From: Falsiroseomonas bella
GTDB lineage: Bacteria; Pseudomonadota; Alphaproteobacteria; Acetobacterales; Acetobacteraceae
NCBI RefSeq assembly: GCF_003173615.1
Contig: NZ_QGNA01000003.1
Span: 744,001-808,000 of the forward strand
Reading direction: 5' to 3'
DNA length: 64,000 nt
Shown: one piece after another, positions 8,738 to 17,518 of the stretch
Numbering within the stretch: position 1 is the stretch's first letter
Layout: each line of letters opens with the position of its first letter
Notes under the pieces: generated by a model
What the model saw: the letters and a program-made list of their open reading frames with translations, nothing else
Databases searched by the model: none
Told to the model about the DNA's origin: nothing
Translations under genes and position numbers: made by a program

Positions 8738-9712
8738 TCAAGGGGAAGCGGCGGGCCGGTAGAGGACGAAGCGGTTGGACAGCTGGGTGATGCGCGCCAG
8801 GGAGTTGTCGCGGTAGCAGGCCAGCACCCGGCAGCCGGCCTCGGCGATGGCACCGAAGACCGCCGCCTGCGGCAGCGCGTGCAGCTCCTGGTCGTCGATC
8901 GCGTCCATGCCGGCCAGATACTCCGCCAGGACGAAGCGATAGCCCTCGAGGAAGACCGGCAGCTGGAATACCGCGACGCCGCCGGGACGCAGCGCGGCGA
9001 GCATCCGGCGCAGCAGGAACAGCATCACCGGCGGCGGGTTGTGCTGCAGGACGATACGCGAATAGAGCAGGTCGCAGGCGGGCAGCACGAGGCCGGCCGG
9101 GTCCTCGATCCGCGCCAGCGTCACGTTGCCCACCCCCTCCGCCGCCAGATGCGCCCGGGCCAGCTCCAGATGCGGCGCCGAGACATCGAGGCCGGTCACC
9201 CGCTCCGCGAAGCCCGCCAGGTGGCGCGTCACCCGCCCGACGCCGCAGCCGAGCTCGACGCCATGCGACCAGCCCGTGGTCCTGAACCCGTGGCCGGCAA
9301 GCTCCGCCGCCAGCATCTCCGCCTCCGCCCGTCCCGTCGCCAGGAAGGCCGGCATCGTCTCCGCGATGCGCTCCGGCTTGTAGGCGGCGTGGCTCACCAC
9401 CGAGAAGTGCGGCTCGACCTCGCCCAGCCGGCTCCAGACGCGGCGCACATGCGCGAAGAGCCTGGCCAGGTCCTCCGGCGAGCATTCCGTCTCGACCGGA
9501 CCGTGCTTGCGCGTCGCAGCCCAGCCGGTCGTGAAGCGCAGGATCTCCCGCGCATTGGCCTGGCAGAACTCCGGCGCGTTCAGGAAGGTGGCGCGCAGCG
9601 CGGCGAGATCGCGCGCGCCCGACGCATGCGCCGCCACCACGGCCTCGTTCTCCGGCTCGCGGCCAAGGATCAGGCGATAGGCGGCGCGCACCTCCTCCGG
9701 CGTGACGGGCAT
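8738..9712 (-). CDS. Class I SAM-dependent methyltransferase with N-terminal DUF4214-like region
   Basis: Protein of 324 residues. Residues 1-60 (VTPEEVRAAYRLILGREPEN, then LRATFLNAPEF) resemble the DUF4214 helical repeat often found in RTX or glycan-related proteins. Residues about 130-260 form a Rossmann methyltransferase domain: motif I VELGCGVGRVTRHL (about 152-165), the acidic VTGLDVSAPHLELARAHL, and a motif-IV-like LPACDLLYSRIVLQHNPPP. The C-terminal part is a typical lid. The substrate is unknown; DUF4214-methyltransferase fusions are common in glycan modification clusters, but here the neighbours are an aldehyde dehydrogenase (9 bases upstream) and the binding-protein array, so no pathway can be assigned. 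Confidence 0.75.
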   Translation of the reverse strand: MPVTPEEVRAAYRLILGREPENEAVVAAHASGARDLAALRATFLNAPEFCQANAREILRFTTGWAATRKHGPVETECSPEDLARLFAHVRRVWSRLGEVEPHFSVVSHAAYKPERIAETMPAFLATGRAEAEMLAAELAGHGFRTTGWSHGVELGCGVGRVTRHLAGFAERVTGLDVSAPHLELARAHLAAEGVGNVTLARIEDPAGLVLPACDLLYSRIVLQHNPPPVMLFLLRRMLAALRPGGVAVFQLPVFLEGYRFVLAEYLAGMDAIDDQELHALPQAAVFGAIAEAGCRVLACYRDNSLARITQLSNRFVLYRPAASP

Positions 9713-9721
9713 GGCGCGCGC

Positions 9722-11245
9722 TCAGCCAGCCGCCGGCCGATGCCCGAAGCCGAGCACCGGCGCCGCCGCCGTCTCGACCCAGACCGCCTTGGACTGCGTG
9801 TAGGCGTTCAGCGCCTCGATGCCGGAGGACCGCCCATGCCCCGAGGCGCCGAAGCCGCCGAAGGGCGCGCTGACATGGATGGTGCGGTAGCCGTTCACCC
9901 AGAAGGTGCCCGCGCGCACCGCAGCCGCCACGCGATGCGCCCGCCCGACATCCCGCGTCCAGACCGCGCCGGCGAGGCCGAATGCCGTCGCATTCGCCAG
10001 CCGGATCGCCTCCGCCTCGTCTTCGAAGGGGATCGCCGCCACCACCGGCCCGAATATTTCGTCGCGTGCCACGCGCGATCCGTTGCCGACGCCCGCCAGG
10101 ATGGTTGGCGGCACCCAGAAGCCGCCGGGCGGCAGCGCCGCGTCGCGCGGCGCCGCCAGCACCTGCGCGCCCTCCGCCGTGCCGGCGGCGATCAGCGCCT
10201 CGACATGCGCGAATTGCCGAGCATTGCAGACCGGCCCGGCCTCCGTCGTCGCCTCCAGCGGGTCGCCGAGCGCAATGCGGCGCGACGCCTCGGCCAGCTG
10301 CGCGACGAAGCGGTCATGGACGCTGCGTTGCACCAGCAGGCGCGAGCCCGCGACGCAGCTCTGCCCCGACCCGGCGAAGATCGCCTGCTGCGCCCCCTGC
10401 ACGGCCAGCGGCAGGTCGGCGTCGTCGAAGACGATGTTGGCGCTCTTGCCGCCGAGCTCCAGCACGCAGGGGATGGTGCGGGCGGCGCAGGCGGCGGCGA
10501 TCGTGGCACCGGTCGCGGGCCCGCCGACGAAGGTGACCATCGCGACCTGCTCGGCCTGCAGCAGCGCCGCGCCCGAGGTCGCGCCGAGCCCGGCGACCAC
10601 CTGCACCAGCCCTTCCGGCAGCCCGGCCTCCAGCGCCAGGCGCGCGAAGGCGAGCGAGGTCAGCGGCGTGTATTCCGAAGGCTTCAGCACCACCGCATTG
10701 CCGGCGGCGAGCGCGGGCAGGACATTCCAGCCGCAGGTGAAGAGCGGCGCGTTCCAGGGCGTGATCGCCAGCACCACGCCGCAGGGCTCCCGCCGCACAT
10801 AGACGAGATGGCCGGAGGGCACGGGTATGGTTCGTCCCTCGATCTTGTCGCACCAGCCGGCCCAGTATTCGGCCATCTCCGCAACCCGGAAAACCTCGCC
10901 GCGGCAGTCGCGGATCGGCTTGCCGGTGTTGGCGCATTCGAGCCGCGCCAGCGCCTCCGCCTCCCGCCGGATCAGCGCGCCGAGCGCCCAGAGCCGGCGC
11001 CCGCGCTCCGCCGCCGGCAGGCCGATCCAGGCCTGCTGCGCGCGGGCCGCGCCCGCCGCGGCCGCCCGCGCCACCGCCGGCCCGGCATCGGCATAGGCCA
11101 GCAGGTCCGAGCCCGTCGCGGGATCGAGGAGCTCGATCGGCGTCCCCTCGCCCTCCCGCGTCGCGCCATCCACCAGGCTGCCGACGCGCCCGCCGAGCAG
11201 CGTCTCCACCCCCTCCCGCGCGACCGTCGCGGCGGCGAAGCTCAT
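9722..11245 (-). CDS. NAD(P)-dependent aldehyde dehydrogenase
   Basis: Cytosolic aldehyde dehydrogenase superfamily enzyme, 507 residues, a normal length. It oxidises an aldehyde to the carboxylate with NAD(P)+. Key residues are in place: Asn165 in TPWNAP, general base Glu263 in LELGGKSAN, and nucleophile Cys297 in GSGQSCVAGSR. The C-terminal FGASGHGRSSGIEALNAYTQ is the usual end motif of betaine/gamma-aminobutyraldehyde-type members. The start at 11245 overlaps the stop of the upstream 3-hydroxyisobutyrate dehydrogenase-like gene in an ATGA, so they are translationally coupled: the dehydrogenase could make the semialdehyde that this enzyme oxidises. The exact substrate is unknown. Confidence 0.9.
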   Translation of the reverse strand: MSFAAATVAREGVETLLGGRVGSLVDGATREGEGTPIELLDPATGSDLLAYADAGPAVARAAAAGAARAQQAWIGLPAAERGRRLWALGALIRREAEALARLECANTGKPIRDCRGEVFRVAEMAEYWAGWCDKIEGRTIPVPSGHLVYVRREPCGVVLAITPWNAPLFTCGWNVLPALAAGNAVVLKPSEYTPLTSLAFARLALEAGLPEGLVQVVAGLGATSGAALLQAEQVAMVTFVGGPATGATIAAACAARTIPCVLELGGKSANIVFDDADLPLAVQGAQQAIFAGSGQSCVAGSRLLVQRSVHDRFVAQLAEASRRIALGDPLEATTEAGPVCNARQFAHVEALIAAGTAEGAQVLAAPRDAALPPGGFWVPPTILAGVGNGSRVARDEIFGPVVAAIPFEDEAEAIRLANATAFGLAGAVWTRDVGRAHRVAAAVRAGTFWVNGYRTIHVSAPFGGFGASGHGRSSGIEALNAYTQSKAVWVETAAAPVLGFGHRPAAG

Positions 11246-12069
11246 GCCCGTTCCTCCTGCATCAACAGCGCGGCGATGCGGTTGAAGTCGGCATCGTCCG
11301 GCAGCGCCGGCGTCTCCCAGGCCGCCACCGCGGCGCCGCAGGCCGAAGGCTCGGCGCCCACCGCGCGCGCCAGCTCCAGCGCCAGCCGCGCATCCTTGCG
11401 CATCAAGCCCGCCGTGAAGCCCGAATCGAAGCTGCCGGAGAGCACCCAGCGCGGCAGGTTCACCTCCGTCGCGGCGGAGCGGCCCGAGGCGGCGTTCACC
11501 ACCGCCAGCAGCGCCTCGGCCGGCACTCCGGCGGCGGTTCCGATGCGCAGCGCCTCCCCGGCGACGACCAGATGCGTCGCGACCAGCAGGTTGTTCACCA
11601 GCTTCGCCACCTGCCCCGCGCCCGAATCGCCGACATGCAGGATGCGGGCGGCAATCCGCTCCAGCCCCGGCCGCGCGCGCTCCAGCGCCGCCGCGTCCCC
11701 GCCCAGCATCACGGTCAGCGTCCCCGCCGCCGCACCCGCCGGCCCGCCAGAGACCGGGGCGTCCAGATAGGCATGCCCGGCCGCCGCCACCCGCGCGGCG
11801 AAATCGCGCGCCTCGAGCGGCGAGATGGTGGAGGTGTCCGCGATCACGGCGCCCGCGGGCAGGGCGGGCAGCAGCCCGGCCAGCGCGGCGCCCACCGCCT
11901 TGCCGTCCGGCAGGGAGAGCAGCACCAGCGGCGCCGCGACCTCCTCAAGACGCGCCACGCCGCCATGACCGGGGGCGATGTCGTAGGCGACGACCTCCGC
12001 CCCCGTCTCCGCCAGGCGCTGGCGCATCGCGCCGCCCATCCTGCCGAGGCCCACCAGACCGATCCGCAT
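11242..12069 (-). CDS. NAD(P)-dependent oxidoreductase, 3-hydroxyisobutyrate dehydrogenase family
   Basis: Beta-hydroxyacid dehydrogenase of 275 residues, close to the family norm of about 290. It begins MRIGLVGLGRMGGAMRQRL, the dinucleotide-binding GxGxxG fold at the extreme N-terminus, which is why the ATG at 12069 is chosen over the much longer upstream open frame. The substrate-binding signature YLDAPVSGGPAGAAAGTL and the catalytic lysine region GQVAKLVNNLLVATHLV are present. It is the first gene of the minus-strand run and divergent from the gtrA-like gene, so the 141-base gap 12070-12210 should hold its promoter. Likely substrates are small 3-hydroxy acids (3-hydroxyisobutyrate, tartronate or similar); which one is unresolved. 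Confidence 0.87.
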   Translation of the reverse strand: MRIGLVGLGRMGGAMRQRLAETGAEVVAYDIAPGHGGVARLEEVAAPLVLLSLPDGKAVGAALAGLLPALPAGAVIADTSTISPLEARDFAARVAAAGHAYLDAPVSGGPAGAAAGTLTVMLGGDAAALERARPGLERIAARILHVGDSGAGQVAKLVNNLLVATHLVVAGEALRIGTAAGVPAEALLAVVNAASGRSAATEVNLPRWVLSGSFDSGFTAGLMRKDARLALELARAVGAEPSACGAAVAAWETPALPDDADFNRIAALLMQEERA

Positions 12070-12210
12070 CCGCACCGTCCCGCCTGTCGTCGCGGCAAGG
12101 TTGCAGCCCGGCCGGGACGCGTCCAGCCGCAGCCCCCCGCCTTGGTTCGGACACCGGTCCGTGCTTTGAGCCCCCGCATGACCCGCCTTGCCGCGCCGCA
12201 GAGGAGACCC

Positions 12211-12672
12211 ATGCAGGGCGATTCGCTGCTGCGTCGACTGCTGGATCGGCTCGGCCCGGCACGCAGCCGGACTCTCGGGCAATTCCTGCGCTTCGGCGTG
12301 GTCGGCACGATCGGCTTCGTGGTGGACACCGCCGTGCTCTATGCCGGGCTGGCGGTCGGGCTCGGGCTCTATGGCGGGCGCGTCGTCTCCTACCTGGCGG
12401 CGGCGACGACGACCTGGGCGCTCAACCGGGCCTGGACCTTCCGCGGCCAGGGCAGCGGCCCGGCGATGCGCCAATGGGCGGTCTTCGTCGTGGTCAACCT
12501 GGTCGGCTTCGCCTTCAACTACGGGACCTATGCGGCGCTGGTCGCTGGGGTGCCCTTCGTGGCGCAGCATCCGGTGATTGGCGTCGCGGCCGGTGCGCTG
12601 GCCGGGATGGTGGGCAATTTCGTGCTCTCGCGCCGCTTCGTCTTCGGGGGATCCCATGCCGGCGGATCGTGA
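12211..12672 (+). CDS. GtrA-like polyprenyl-phosphate sugar flippase
   Basis: Small inner-membrane protein, 153 residues, with four predicted membrane helices (about 25-47, 50-70, 88-110, 120-142). GtrA family signatures are visible: FLRFGVVGTIGFVVDTAVLY in helix 1, ALNRAWTFRG after helix 2, and a final FVLSRRFVFG. GtrA-type proteins are thought to flip undecaprenyl-phosphate-linked sugars to the periplasm. GAGGAG stands 4 bases before the ATG. It overlaps the next gene, a GtrB-like glycosyltransferase, by 17 bases, the classical gtrA-gtrB arrangement. The third component, a periplasm-facing GT-C transferase, is not adjacent. Confidence 0.85.
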   Translation: MQGDSLLRRLLDRLGPARSRTLGQFLRFGVVGTIGFVVDTAVLYAGLAVGLGLYGGRVVSYLAAATTTWALNRAWTFRGQGSGPAMRQWAVFVVVNLVGFAFNYGTYAALVAGVPFVAQHPVIGVAAGALAGMVGNFVLSRRFVFGGSHAGGS

Positions 12673-13630
12673 CGCCTGGGCCGCCAGCCCTGCCCCCCGC
12701 ATCGCCGTGCTGGTGCCCTGCTACAACGAGGAAGTGGCGATCCCGCGCGTCGTCGCCGCCTTCCAGGCGGCCCTGCCGGCGGCGACCATCTACGTCTACG
12801 ACAACAACAGCCGCGACCGGACGGCCGAGGTCGCCGCCGCGGCCGGCGCCGTGGTCCGGCGCGAGACGCAGCAGGGCAAGGGCCATGTCATCCGGCGCAT
12901 GTTCGCCGATGTCGAGGCCGACGTGTACGTGCTGGTGGATGGCGACGACACCTATGACGCCGCGGACGCGCCGGAGATGGTGCGCATGCTGCTGGCCGAG
13001 CAGCTCGACATGGTGACCGGCGTGCGCGTCACCGACGCGACAGCCGCCTACCGCCCCGGCCATCGGCTGGGCAACCGCGTGCTGACCGGGGTGGTGCGGC
13101 TGGTCTTCGGGGACCGGATCACGGACATGCTCTCCGGCTACCGGGTCTTCTCCCGCCGCTTCGCCAAATCCTTCCCCGCGCTGGCCTCCGGCTTCGAGAC
13201 CGAGACGGAATTCACCGTCCATGCGCTGGAGTTGCGCATGCCGGTCGGCGAGCTGCGCACCCGCTACCGGGAACGGCCGCCGGGCAGCCAGTCCAAGCTG
13301 AACACCTGGCGCGACGGCTTCCGCATCCTGCGCACCATCGGGCTGCTGGTCCGGCGGGAACGGCCCCTGCCCTTTTTCACGGCCGTCTCGGCGGCCGTCG
13401 CCGCACTGTCGCTGGGCCTGTCCGTGCCGGTGCTGCAGACCTTCTTCGAAACCGGCCTGGTGCCCCGCCTGCCCACCGCGGTGCTCTCGATGGGCCTGAT
13501 GCTGCTCGCCTTCCTGCTGCTGGCCTGCGGCCTGATCCTGGACACCGTGACGCGCGGCCGGCTGGAGGCGCGGCGCATCGCCTATCTCGCCATCCCCGCG
13601 CCGCAGGGCGAAACCGTCCGCACAAAGTAA
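12656..13630 (+). CDS. Glycosyltransferase family 2, GtrB/DPM-like
   Basis: Membrane-associated glycosyltransferase, 324 residues, that probably transfers a sugar from a nucleotide donor to polyprenyl phosphate. GT-A fold at residues 15-230: AVLVPCYNEEVAIPRVV (nucleotide binding), the acidic VLVDGDDTYDA (about 93-103, metal and donor binding), and DMLSGYRVFSRRFAKSFP, typical of GtrB and dolichyl-phosphate-mannose-like enzymes. Two membrane helices follow at about 240-262 and 275-297. The start at 12656 is chosen because GGGGG precedes it and the upstream part of the frame merely overlaps gtrA. With GtrA it forms the donor-making half of a lipid-linked glycan-modification module. Confidence 0.87.
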   Translation: MPADRDAWAASPAPRIAVLVPCYNEEVAIPRVVAAFQAALPAATIYVYDNNSRDRTAEVAAAAGAVVRRETQQGKGHVIRRMFADVEADVYVLVDGDDTYDAADAPEMVRMLLAEQLDMVTGVRVTDATAAYRPGHRLGNRVLTGVVRLVFGDRITDMLSGYRVFSRRFAKSFPALASGFETETEFTVHALELRMPVGELRTRYRERPPGSQSKLNTWRDGFRILRTIGLLVRRERPLPFFTAVSAAVAALSLGLSVPVLQTFFETGLVPRLPTAVLSMGLMLLAFLLLACGLILDTVTRGRLEARRIAYLAIPAPQGETVRTK

Positions 13631-13710
13631 CGATCCGTCAGCGCAGCCCCGGCAGGGCTACGACTCCGCGTTTTGTGCCCCCGGCCGGACGTGCTAGCCT
13701 GCCACCTGGA

Positions 13711-13733
13711 TGCCCGGTTTCGCCGGACGGGCA
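13711..13733. promoter_or_regulatory. Small inverted repeat upstream of the type I secretion genes
   Basis: TGCCCG (13711-13716) and CGGGCA (13728-13733) flank an 11-base spacer, 53 bases before the first gene of the secretion cluster. It could be an operator half-site pair or a leader hairpin. There is no further support. Confidence 0.25.
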
Positions 13734-13785
13734 AGATCCCCTCACGATCTATTCATCCGGCACGGTAAAAGAGCGCCAGGTCCTC

Positions 13786-14295
13786 ATGACGGCATCGGCT
13801 ACTGAAACGAGCGGCGACACGGAAGCCGAGCGCCCGGCGCCCGGTCCTGCGCCGGGGCGCATCAACCGCCTGGCCGGGGCGACCGGGCCTGTCGGCGTCC
13901 CGGGCCCCGATCCCGCCTCGGGCCTGCCCTCGCTGCGTGACTTCCTCGGCGCCGAGGAAAGCCGGCTGCGCGACCTCCTGGCCTTCGGCATGGCGGTGCA
14001 GGCGGGCAAGCCGCCCGGCCCCGACGGCGTGGAAAGCCTGCGCCGCAAGGCGGAAGCCGACCTGCACGCCTATGCGTTCCGGTTGCTGCACAACCAGGTG
14101 GAGGAGATCCGCCGCCAGGCGGTCGCCGAGCAGCTCGACCGGTTTCCCCGCCCGCTCGGTTTCCCCGGCGCGGTGCTGGCCAACCTCGCCGCCCTCGCCC
14201 TCGGCGCGGCGCTCGTCGCCGTGACGCTCGCGCTCGACCCGACCATCCCGTCGCGGCTGGCGGAGCTGCTTGCCCGCCTGTCCGGAGGGGCCTGA
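13786..14295 (+). CDS. Hypothetical tail-anchored protein preceding a type I exporter
   Basis: Protein of 169 residues that I do not recognise. Residues 1-48 are rich in Pro, Gly and Ala and look disordered. Residues 50-120 are charged and probably helical (SLRDFLGAEESRLRDLL; HNQVEEIRRQAVAEQLDRF). A single membrane helix follows at about 127-150 (from FPGAVLANLA to VTLAL) with a short C-terminal tail, so a tail-anchored inner-membrane protein is likely. It ends 5 bases before the exporter ATPase gene, so it belongs to the same operon and may assist or regulate the secretion complex. That role rests on position only. The ATG at 13786 is preferred because the longer frame upstream (to 13675) has no good ribosome binding site. 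Confidence 0.6.
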   Translation: MTASATETSGDTEAERPAPGPAPGRINRLAGATGPVGVPGPDPASGLPSLRDFLGAEESRLRDLLAFGMAVQAGKPPGPDGVESLRRKAEADLHAYAFRLLHNQVEEIRRQAVAEQLDRFPRPLGFPGAVLANLAALALGAALVAVTLALDPTIPSRLAELLARLSGGA

Positions 14296-14300
14296 TCCCG

Positions 14301-16055
14301 ATGCTGCGCCCGATGCCGCTCAACATGCCGATCCCCGAGCGGCCGGGGGAGACGGTGCTGTCCAAGGCCGTCAGCGCCTGCCGCCGCCAGATCGCCGCCG
14401 TCGCCCTGTTCAGCGGCGTGGTGAACATGCTGCAGCTCACCGTCTCGCTCTACATGATGCAGGTGTTCGACCGGGTGCTCTCCACCCGCAGCATGGACAC
14501 GCTCTACTACCTGACCGCCATCGCGATGTTCGCCCTGCTGGTCATGGCGGTGCTGGACGGCCTGCGCGGGCAGGTGATGCAGCGCATCGCCGGCTGGGTC
14601 GAGGGCAAGGCCGCGCCCGAGGCCTTCCTCCGCGCCATCGAAAGCCAGCTCCGCAACCGCCCCTACCGGATGGAGGCGCTGCGCGACCTGGCCGTCTGCC
14701 GCAGCTGGCTCGGCTCCCCCGCCGCGCTGACGCTGTTCGACGTGCCCTGGGTGCCGATCTTCCTCGCGGTGATCTTCCTGCTGCATCCCGCGCTCGGCGC
14801 CATCGCGCTGGTCGGCGCGGTGCTGCTGTTCATGCTGACCCTGGCGAATGAATGGGCCACCGGCGCGCTGCTGCGGAAGGCCTCGACCGGCGCCATGGCC
14901 AGCCAGCGCCGGGCCGAGAGCATGGTCCGCAACGCCGAGGTCATCGACAGCATGGGCATGGGCCCGGCCGTCATGCAGCGCTGGCGCGAGGGCCTCGCGA
15001 ATTCACTGCCGCCGCAGGAACGCGCCGCGGACCGCGCAGCCTTCCTGCTCTCCATCACGCGCTTCTTCCGCCTCGCGGTGCAGGTCGCGGTGCTGGGCTA
15101 TGGCGCCTATCTCGTGCTCGGGCAGCAGCTGACCGCCGGCGCCTCGATCGCCGCCTCGATCATCATGGGCCGCGCGCTGGCGCCGGTGGAGCAGATGATC
15201 GGCGGCTGGAAGCAGCTGGTGCAGGCGCGCCAGGCCTATCGCCGCCTGCTCGGCTTCCTCGCCCTGCCGCGGATGCGCCCGCCGGGGATGGCCCTGCCGC
15301 CGCCGACCGGGCGCGTCTCGGCCGAGCGCGTGACCTTCGGCTTCCCGGGCCAGCCGGTGGCGATCATCAAGGGCGTGTCCTTCAACCTCGCGGCCGGCGA
15401 ATCGCTTGCGGTGATCGGTCCCTCCGCCGCGGGCAAGACGACGCTTATCCGCCTGCTGATCGGCACGCTGCAGCCCTCCGCCGGCACGGTCCGGCTGGAT
15501 GGCGCCGACGTCTTCACCTGGATGCGCGAGGATTTCGGCAAGTATGTCGGCTACCTGCCGCAGGACGTCGAGCTGTTCGACGGCACGGTGCTGCGCAACA
15601 TCGCCCGCATGGCCGATGCCGACCCCGAGCTGGTGTTCGAGGCGGCGAAGCTCGCCGGCTGCCACGAGATGATCCTGCGCCTGCCGCAGGGCTACGACAC
15701 CGAGATCGGCGATGGCGGCCAGCACCTCTCGGGCGGCCAGCGGCAGCTGATCGGCCTGGCCCGCGCGCTGTTCGGCAGCCCGAAGATGGTGGTGCTGGAC
15801 GAGCCGAACTCGAACCTCGACGGCGACGCGGAGCAGGCGCTGATCCGCGGCATCGAGGAACTGAAGCGCCGCGGCACCACGGTGATCCTCGTCTCGCATC
15901 GCCCGACCCTGGTGCAGGGCGTGGACAAGGTCCTCCTGATGCGTGACGGCGCGGTGGAAGCCTTCGGCCCGCGCGCCGAGGTGCTGAAGCGCCTGGTGCA
16001 GCAGCAGAGCCGGCCCGCCGAGGTTCCGGCCCGCGTCGAAGGTGGCGCCCGATGA
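14301..16055 (+). CDS. Type I secretion ABC transporter (PrtD/AprD-like permease/ATPase)
   Basis: Inner-membrane exporter of 584 residues with a fused membrane domain (about 25-310) and nucleotide-binding domain (about 335-570), the usual size for PrtD-type exporters lacking an N-terminal peptidase domain. ATPase motifs: Walker A GPSAAGKTT (about 373-381), Q-loop region YLPQDVELF, signature LSGGQRQLIGLARALF (about 476-491), Walker B MVVLDEPNSNLD, and switch histidine SHRPT. The start SRSMDTLYYLTAIAMFALLV lies in the helix-2 region typical for RTX-protein exporters. The stop overlaps the start of the adaptor gene (ATGA). Probable cargo are glycine-rich RTX proteins, two of which are encoded elsewhere in the window (46961 and 61508). 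Confidence 0.92.
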   Translation: MLRPMPLNMPIPERPGETVLSKAVSACRRQIAAVALFSGVVNMLQLTVSLYMMQVFDRVLSTRSMDTLYYLTAIAMFALLVMAVLDGLRGQVMQRIAGWVEGKAAPEAFLRAIESQLRNRPYRMEALRDLAVCRSWLGSPAALTLFDVPWVPIFLAVIFLLHPALGAIALVGAVLLFMLTLANEWATGALLRKASTGAMASQRRAESMVRNAEVIDSMGMGPAVMQRWREGLANSLPPQERAADRAAFLLSITRFFRLAVQVAVLGYGAYLVLGQQLTAGASIAASIIMGRALAPVEQMIGGWKQLVQARQAYRRLLGFLALPRMRPPGMALPPPTGRVSAERVTFGFPGQPVAIIKGVSFNLAAGESLAVIGPSAAGKTTLIRLLIGTLQPSAGTVRLDGADVFTWMREDFGKYVGYLPQDVELFDGTVLRNIARMADADPELVFEAAKLAGCHEMILRLPQGYDTEIGDGGQHLSGGQRQLIGLARALFGSPKMVVLDEPNSNLDGDAEQALIRGIEELKRRGTTVILVSHRPTLVQGVDKVLLMRDGAVEAFGPRAEVLKRLVQQQSRPAEVPARVEGGAR

Positions 16056-17437
16056 ACCAGATCACGCTCCCCGAGAAGGCCGCCGTGGCGCAGGCCTCCG
16101 GCGGCGTCCCGGCGCTGTGGCAGCCGCCGACCGAGCCGCTGATCCTCGACGCGCCGCGCCCGCGCACCCGCGTGCCGATGCTGCTCGGCTACGCCATCGT
16201 GCTGATCTTCCTCGTCGGCCTGGGCAGCTGGGCGGCCTTCACCCCGCTGGCAGAGGCCGCGATCGCGCCCGGCGTGCTGAAGGTGGAGGGCACCCGCCGC
16301 ACCATCCAGCATTTCGAGGGCGGCATCGTCCGCGAGATCCTGGTGCGCGACGGCGACGAGGTGCGGCGCGGCCAGGTGCTGATGCGCCTCGACCAGCCCC
16401 AGGCCTCGCAGCAGACCGAGACGCTGCGCAGCCAGCGCTGGGCGCTGCTGGCGCAGGATGCGCGCCTCGTCGCCGAGCAGAACGACGCCGCCGCGATCAT
16501 CTTCCCGCCCGACCTGATCGGCGCCGAGGCGTCCCGCGCGCAGGATGCGGTCAACGGCCAGCGGGCGCTGTTCGAGGCGCGCCGCGTGGCGCTGGAAAGC
16601 CAGCTCAACGTGCTGAACGCGCGCGTCGAGCAGTTCCAGGCGCAGATCCGCTCCGGCGAGGCGCAGCGCGACGCGCAGGAGCGCATGCTGGTGCTGCTGC
16701 GCGCCGAGGAAGCCAACACCGCCCGGCTGCTGAGCCAGGGCCTCGCCCGCCTGCCGCAGCTTCTGGCCATCCAGCGCCAGGTCGCCTCGACCGAGGGCAA
16801 CATCGCCGACCTGCGCAGCCAGGCCGAGCGCAGCAACGCGCAGATCGCCGAGGCCGAACGCGAGATGCGCCGCCTGCGCGACCAGCGCGCCCAGGAAGTC
16901 TCCGCCGAGCTGCGCGAGGTGCGCGTGAAGCTCGCCGAGGCCGAGGAACGCCTGCGCGCGGCCGAGGACGTGTCCACCCGGCTCGACATCACCGCGCCGG
17001 AATCCGGCACGGTGCTCAACCTGCGGGTCTTCACCATCGGCGCCGTGGTGCGGCCGGGCGACCCGGTGATGGACCTCGTCCCGCGCGAGGACCGGATCAT
17101 CGCCGAGGTGAATGTCCAGCCGAACGACATCGAGGTGATCCATCCCGGCCTGCTCGCCGAGGTGCGGCTGCCCGCCTTCAAGCAGCGCCTCGTGCCCTAT
17201 CTGCACGGCCACGTGACCTTCGTGGCCTCGGACGTCACGCAGGACGACCGGCGGGGCATCGCCTATTACCGCGTCAACATCGAGATCGACCAGGCGCAGC
17301 TGCAGGCGCTGGAAGGCGTGCAGCTGCGTCCGGGCATGATGGTGGAGGCGATGATCCAGACCGGCGAGCGGTCCTTCGGGCGCTACCTGCTGCAGCCGGT
17401 CTTCGACAGCTTCCACCGCGCCTTCCGCGAGCAATAG
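16052..17437 (+). CDS. HlyD/PrtE-family type I secretion membrane fusion protein
   Basis: Periplasmic adaptor of 461 residues linking the ABC exporter to an outer-membrane channel. A single membrane anchor lies at about 46-67, then the lipoyl-like start EGTRRTIQHFEGGIVREILV with the family phrase QHFEGGIV, a long coiled-coil hairpin at about 120-300 rich in Glu/Arg/Ala/Gln, the second lipoyl half ITAPESGTVLNLRVFTIGAV, and the C-terminal beta-barrel containing LRPGMMVEAMIQTGERSFG, the HlyD consensus. Translationally coupled to the exporter (ATGA). No TolC-like gene is in the cluster, so a shared outer-membrane factor elsewhere must complete the channel. Confidence 0.92.
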   Translation: MNQITLPEKAAVAQASGGVPALWQPPTEPLILDAPRPRTRVPMLLGYAIVLIFLVGLGSWAAFTPLAEAAIAPGVLKVEGTRRTIQHFEGGIVREILVRDGDEVRRGQVLMRLDQPQASQQTETLRSQRWALLAQDARLVAEQNDAAAIIFPPDLIGAEASRAQDAVNGQRALFEARRVALESQLNVLNARVEQFQAQIRSGEAQRDAQERMLVLLRAEEANTARLLSQGLARLPQLLAIQRQVASTEGNIADLRSQAERSNAQIAEAEREMRRLRDQRAQEVSAELREVRVKLAEAEERLRAAEDVSTRLDITAPESGTVLNLRVFTIGAVVRPGDPVMDLVPREDRIIAEVNVQPNDIEVIHPGLLAEVRLPAFKQRLVPYLHGHVTFVASDVTQDDRRGIAYYRVNIEIDQAQLQALEGVQLRPGMMVEAMIQTGERSFGRYLLQPVFDSFHRAFREQ

Positions 17438-17452
17438 CCGCCGCGCCGAGAT

Positions 17453-17481
17453 GCGCGTGCCGCCGGCAGGGCGGCGCGCGC
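17453..17481 (+). promoter_or_regulatory. Intergenic hairpin after the HlyD gene
   Basis: GCGCG-T-GCCGCC (17453-17464) pairs with GGCGGC-G-CGCGC (17470-17481): 11 Watson-Crick pairs with one T/G wobble and a 5-base loop. It separates the adaptor gene from the small gene at 17519 and has no T-run after it, so it may limit rather than stop read-through. Confidence 0.5.
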
Positions 17482-17518
17482 CTTCACCCACCCCCAACGA
17501 CCGACAGGACACCGGACC

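Noticed and set aside
8879-11770. A 963-codon open frame on the plus strand opposite the methyltransferase and aldehyde dehydrogenase
   Set aside because: Low-complexity Arg/His/Gly composition and total overlap with genes that carry intact catalytic motifs.
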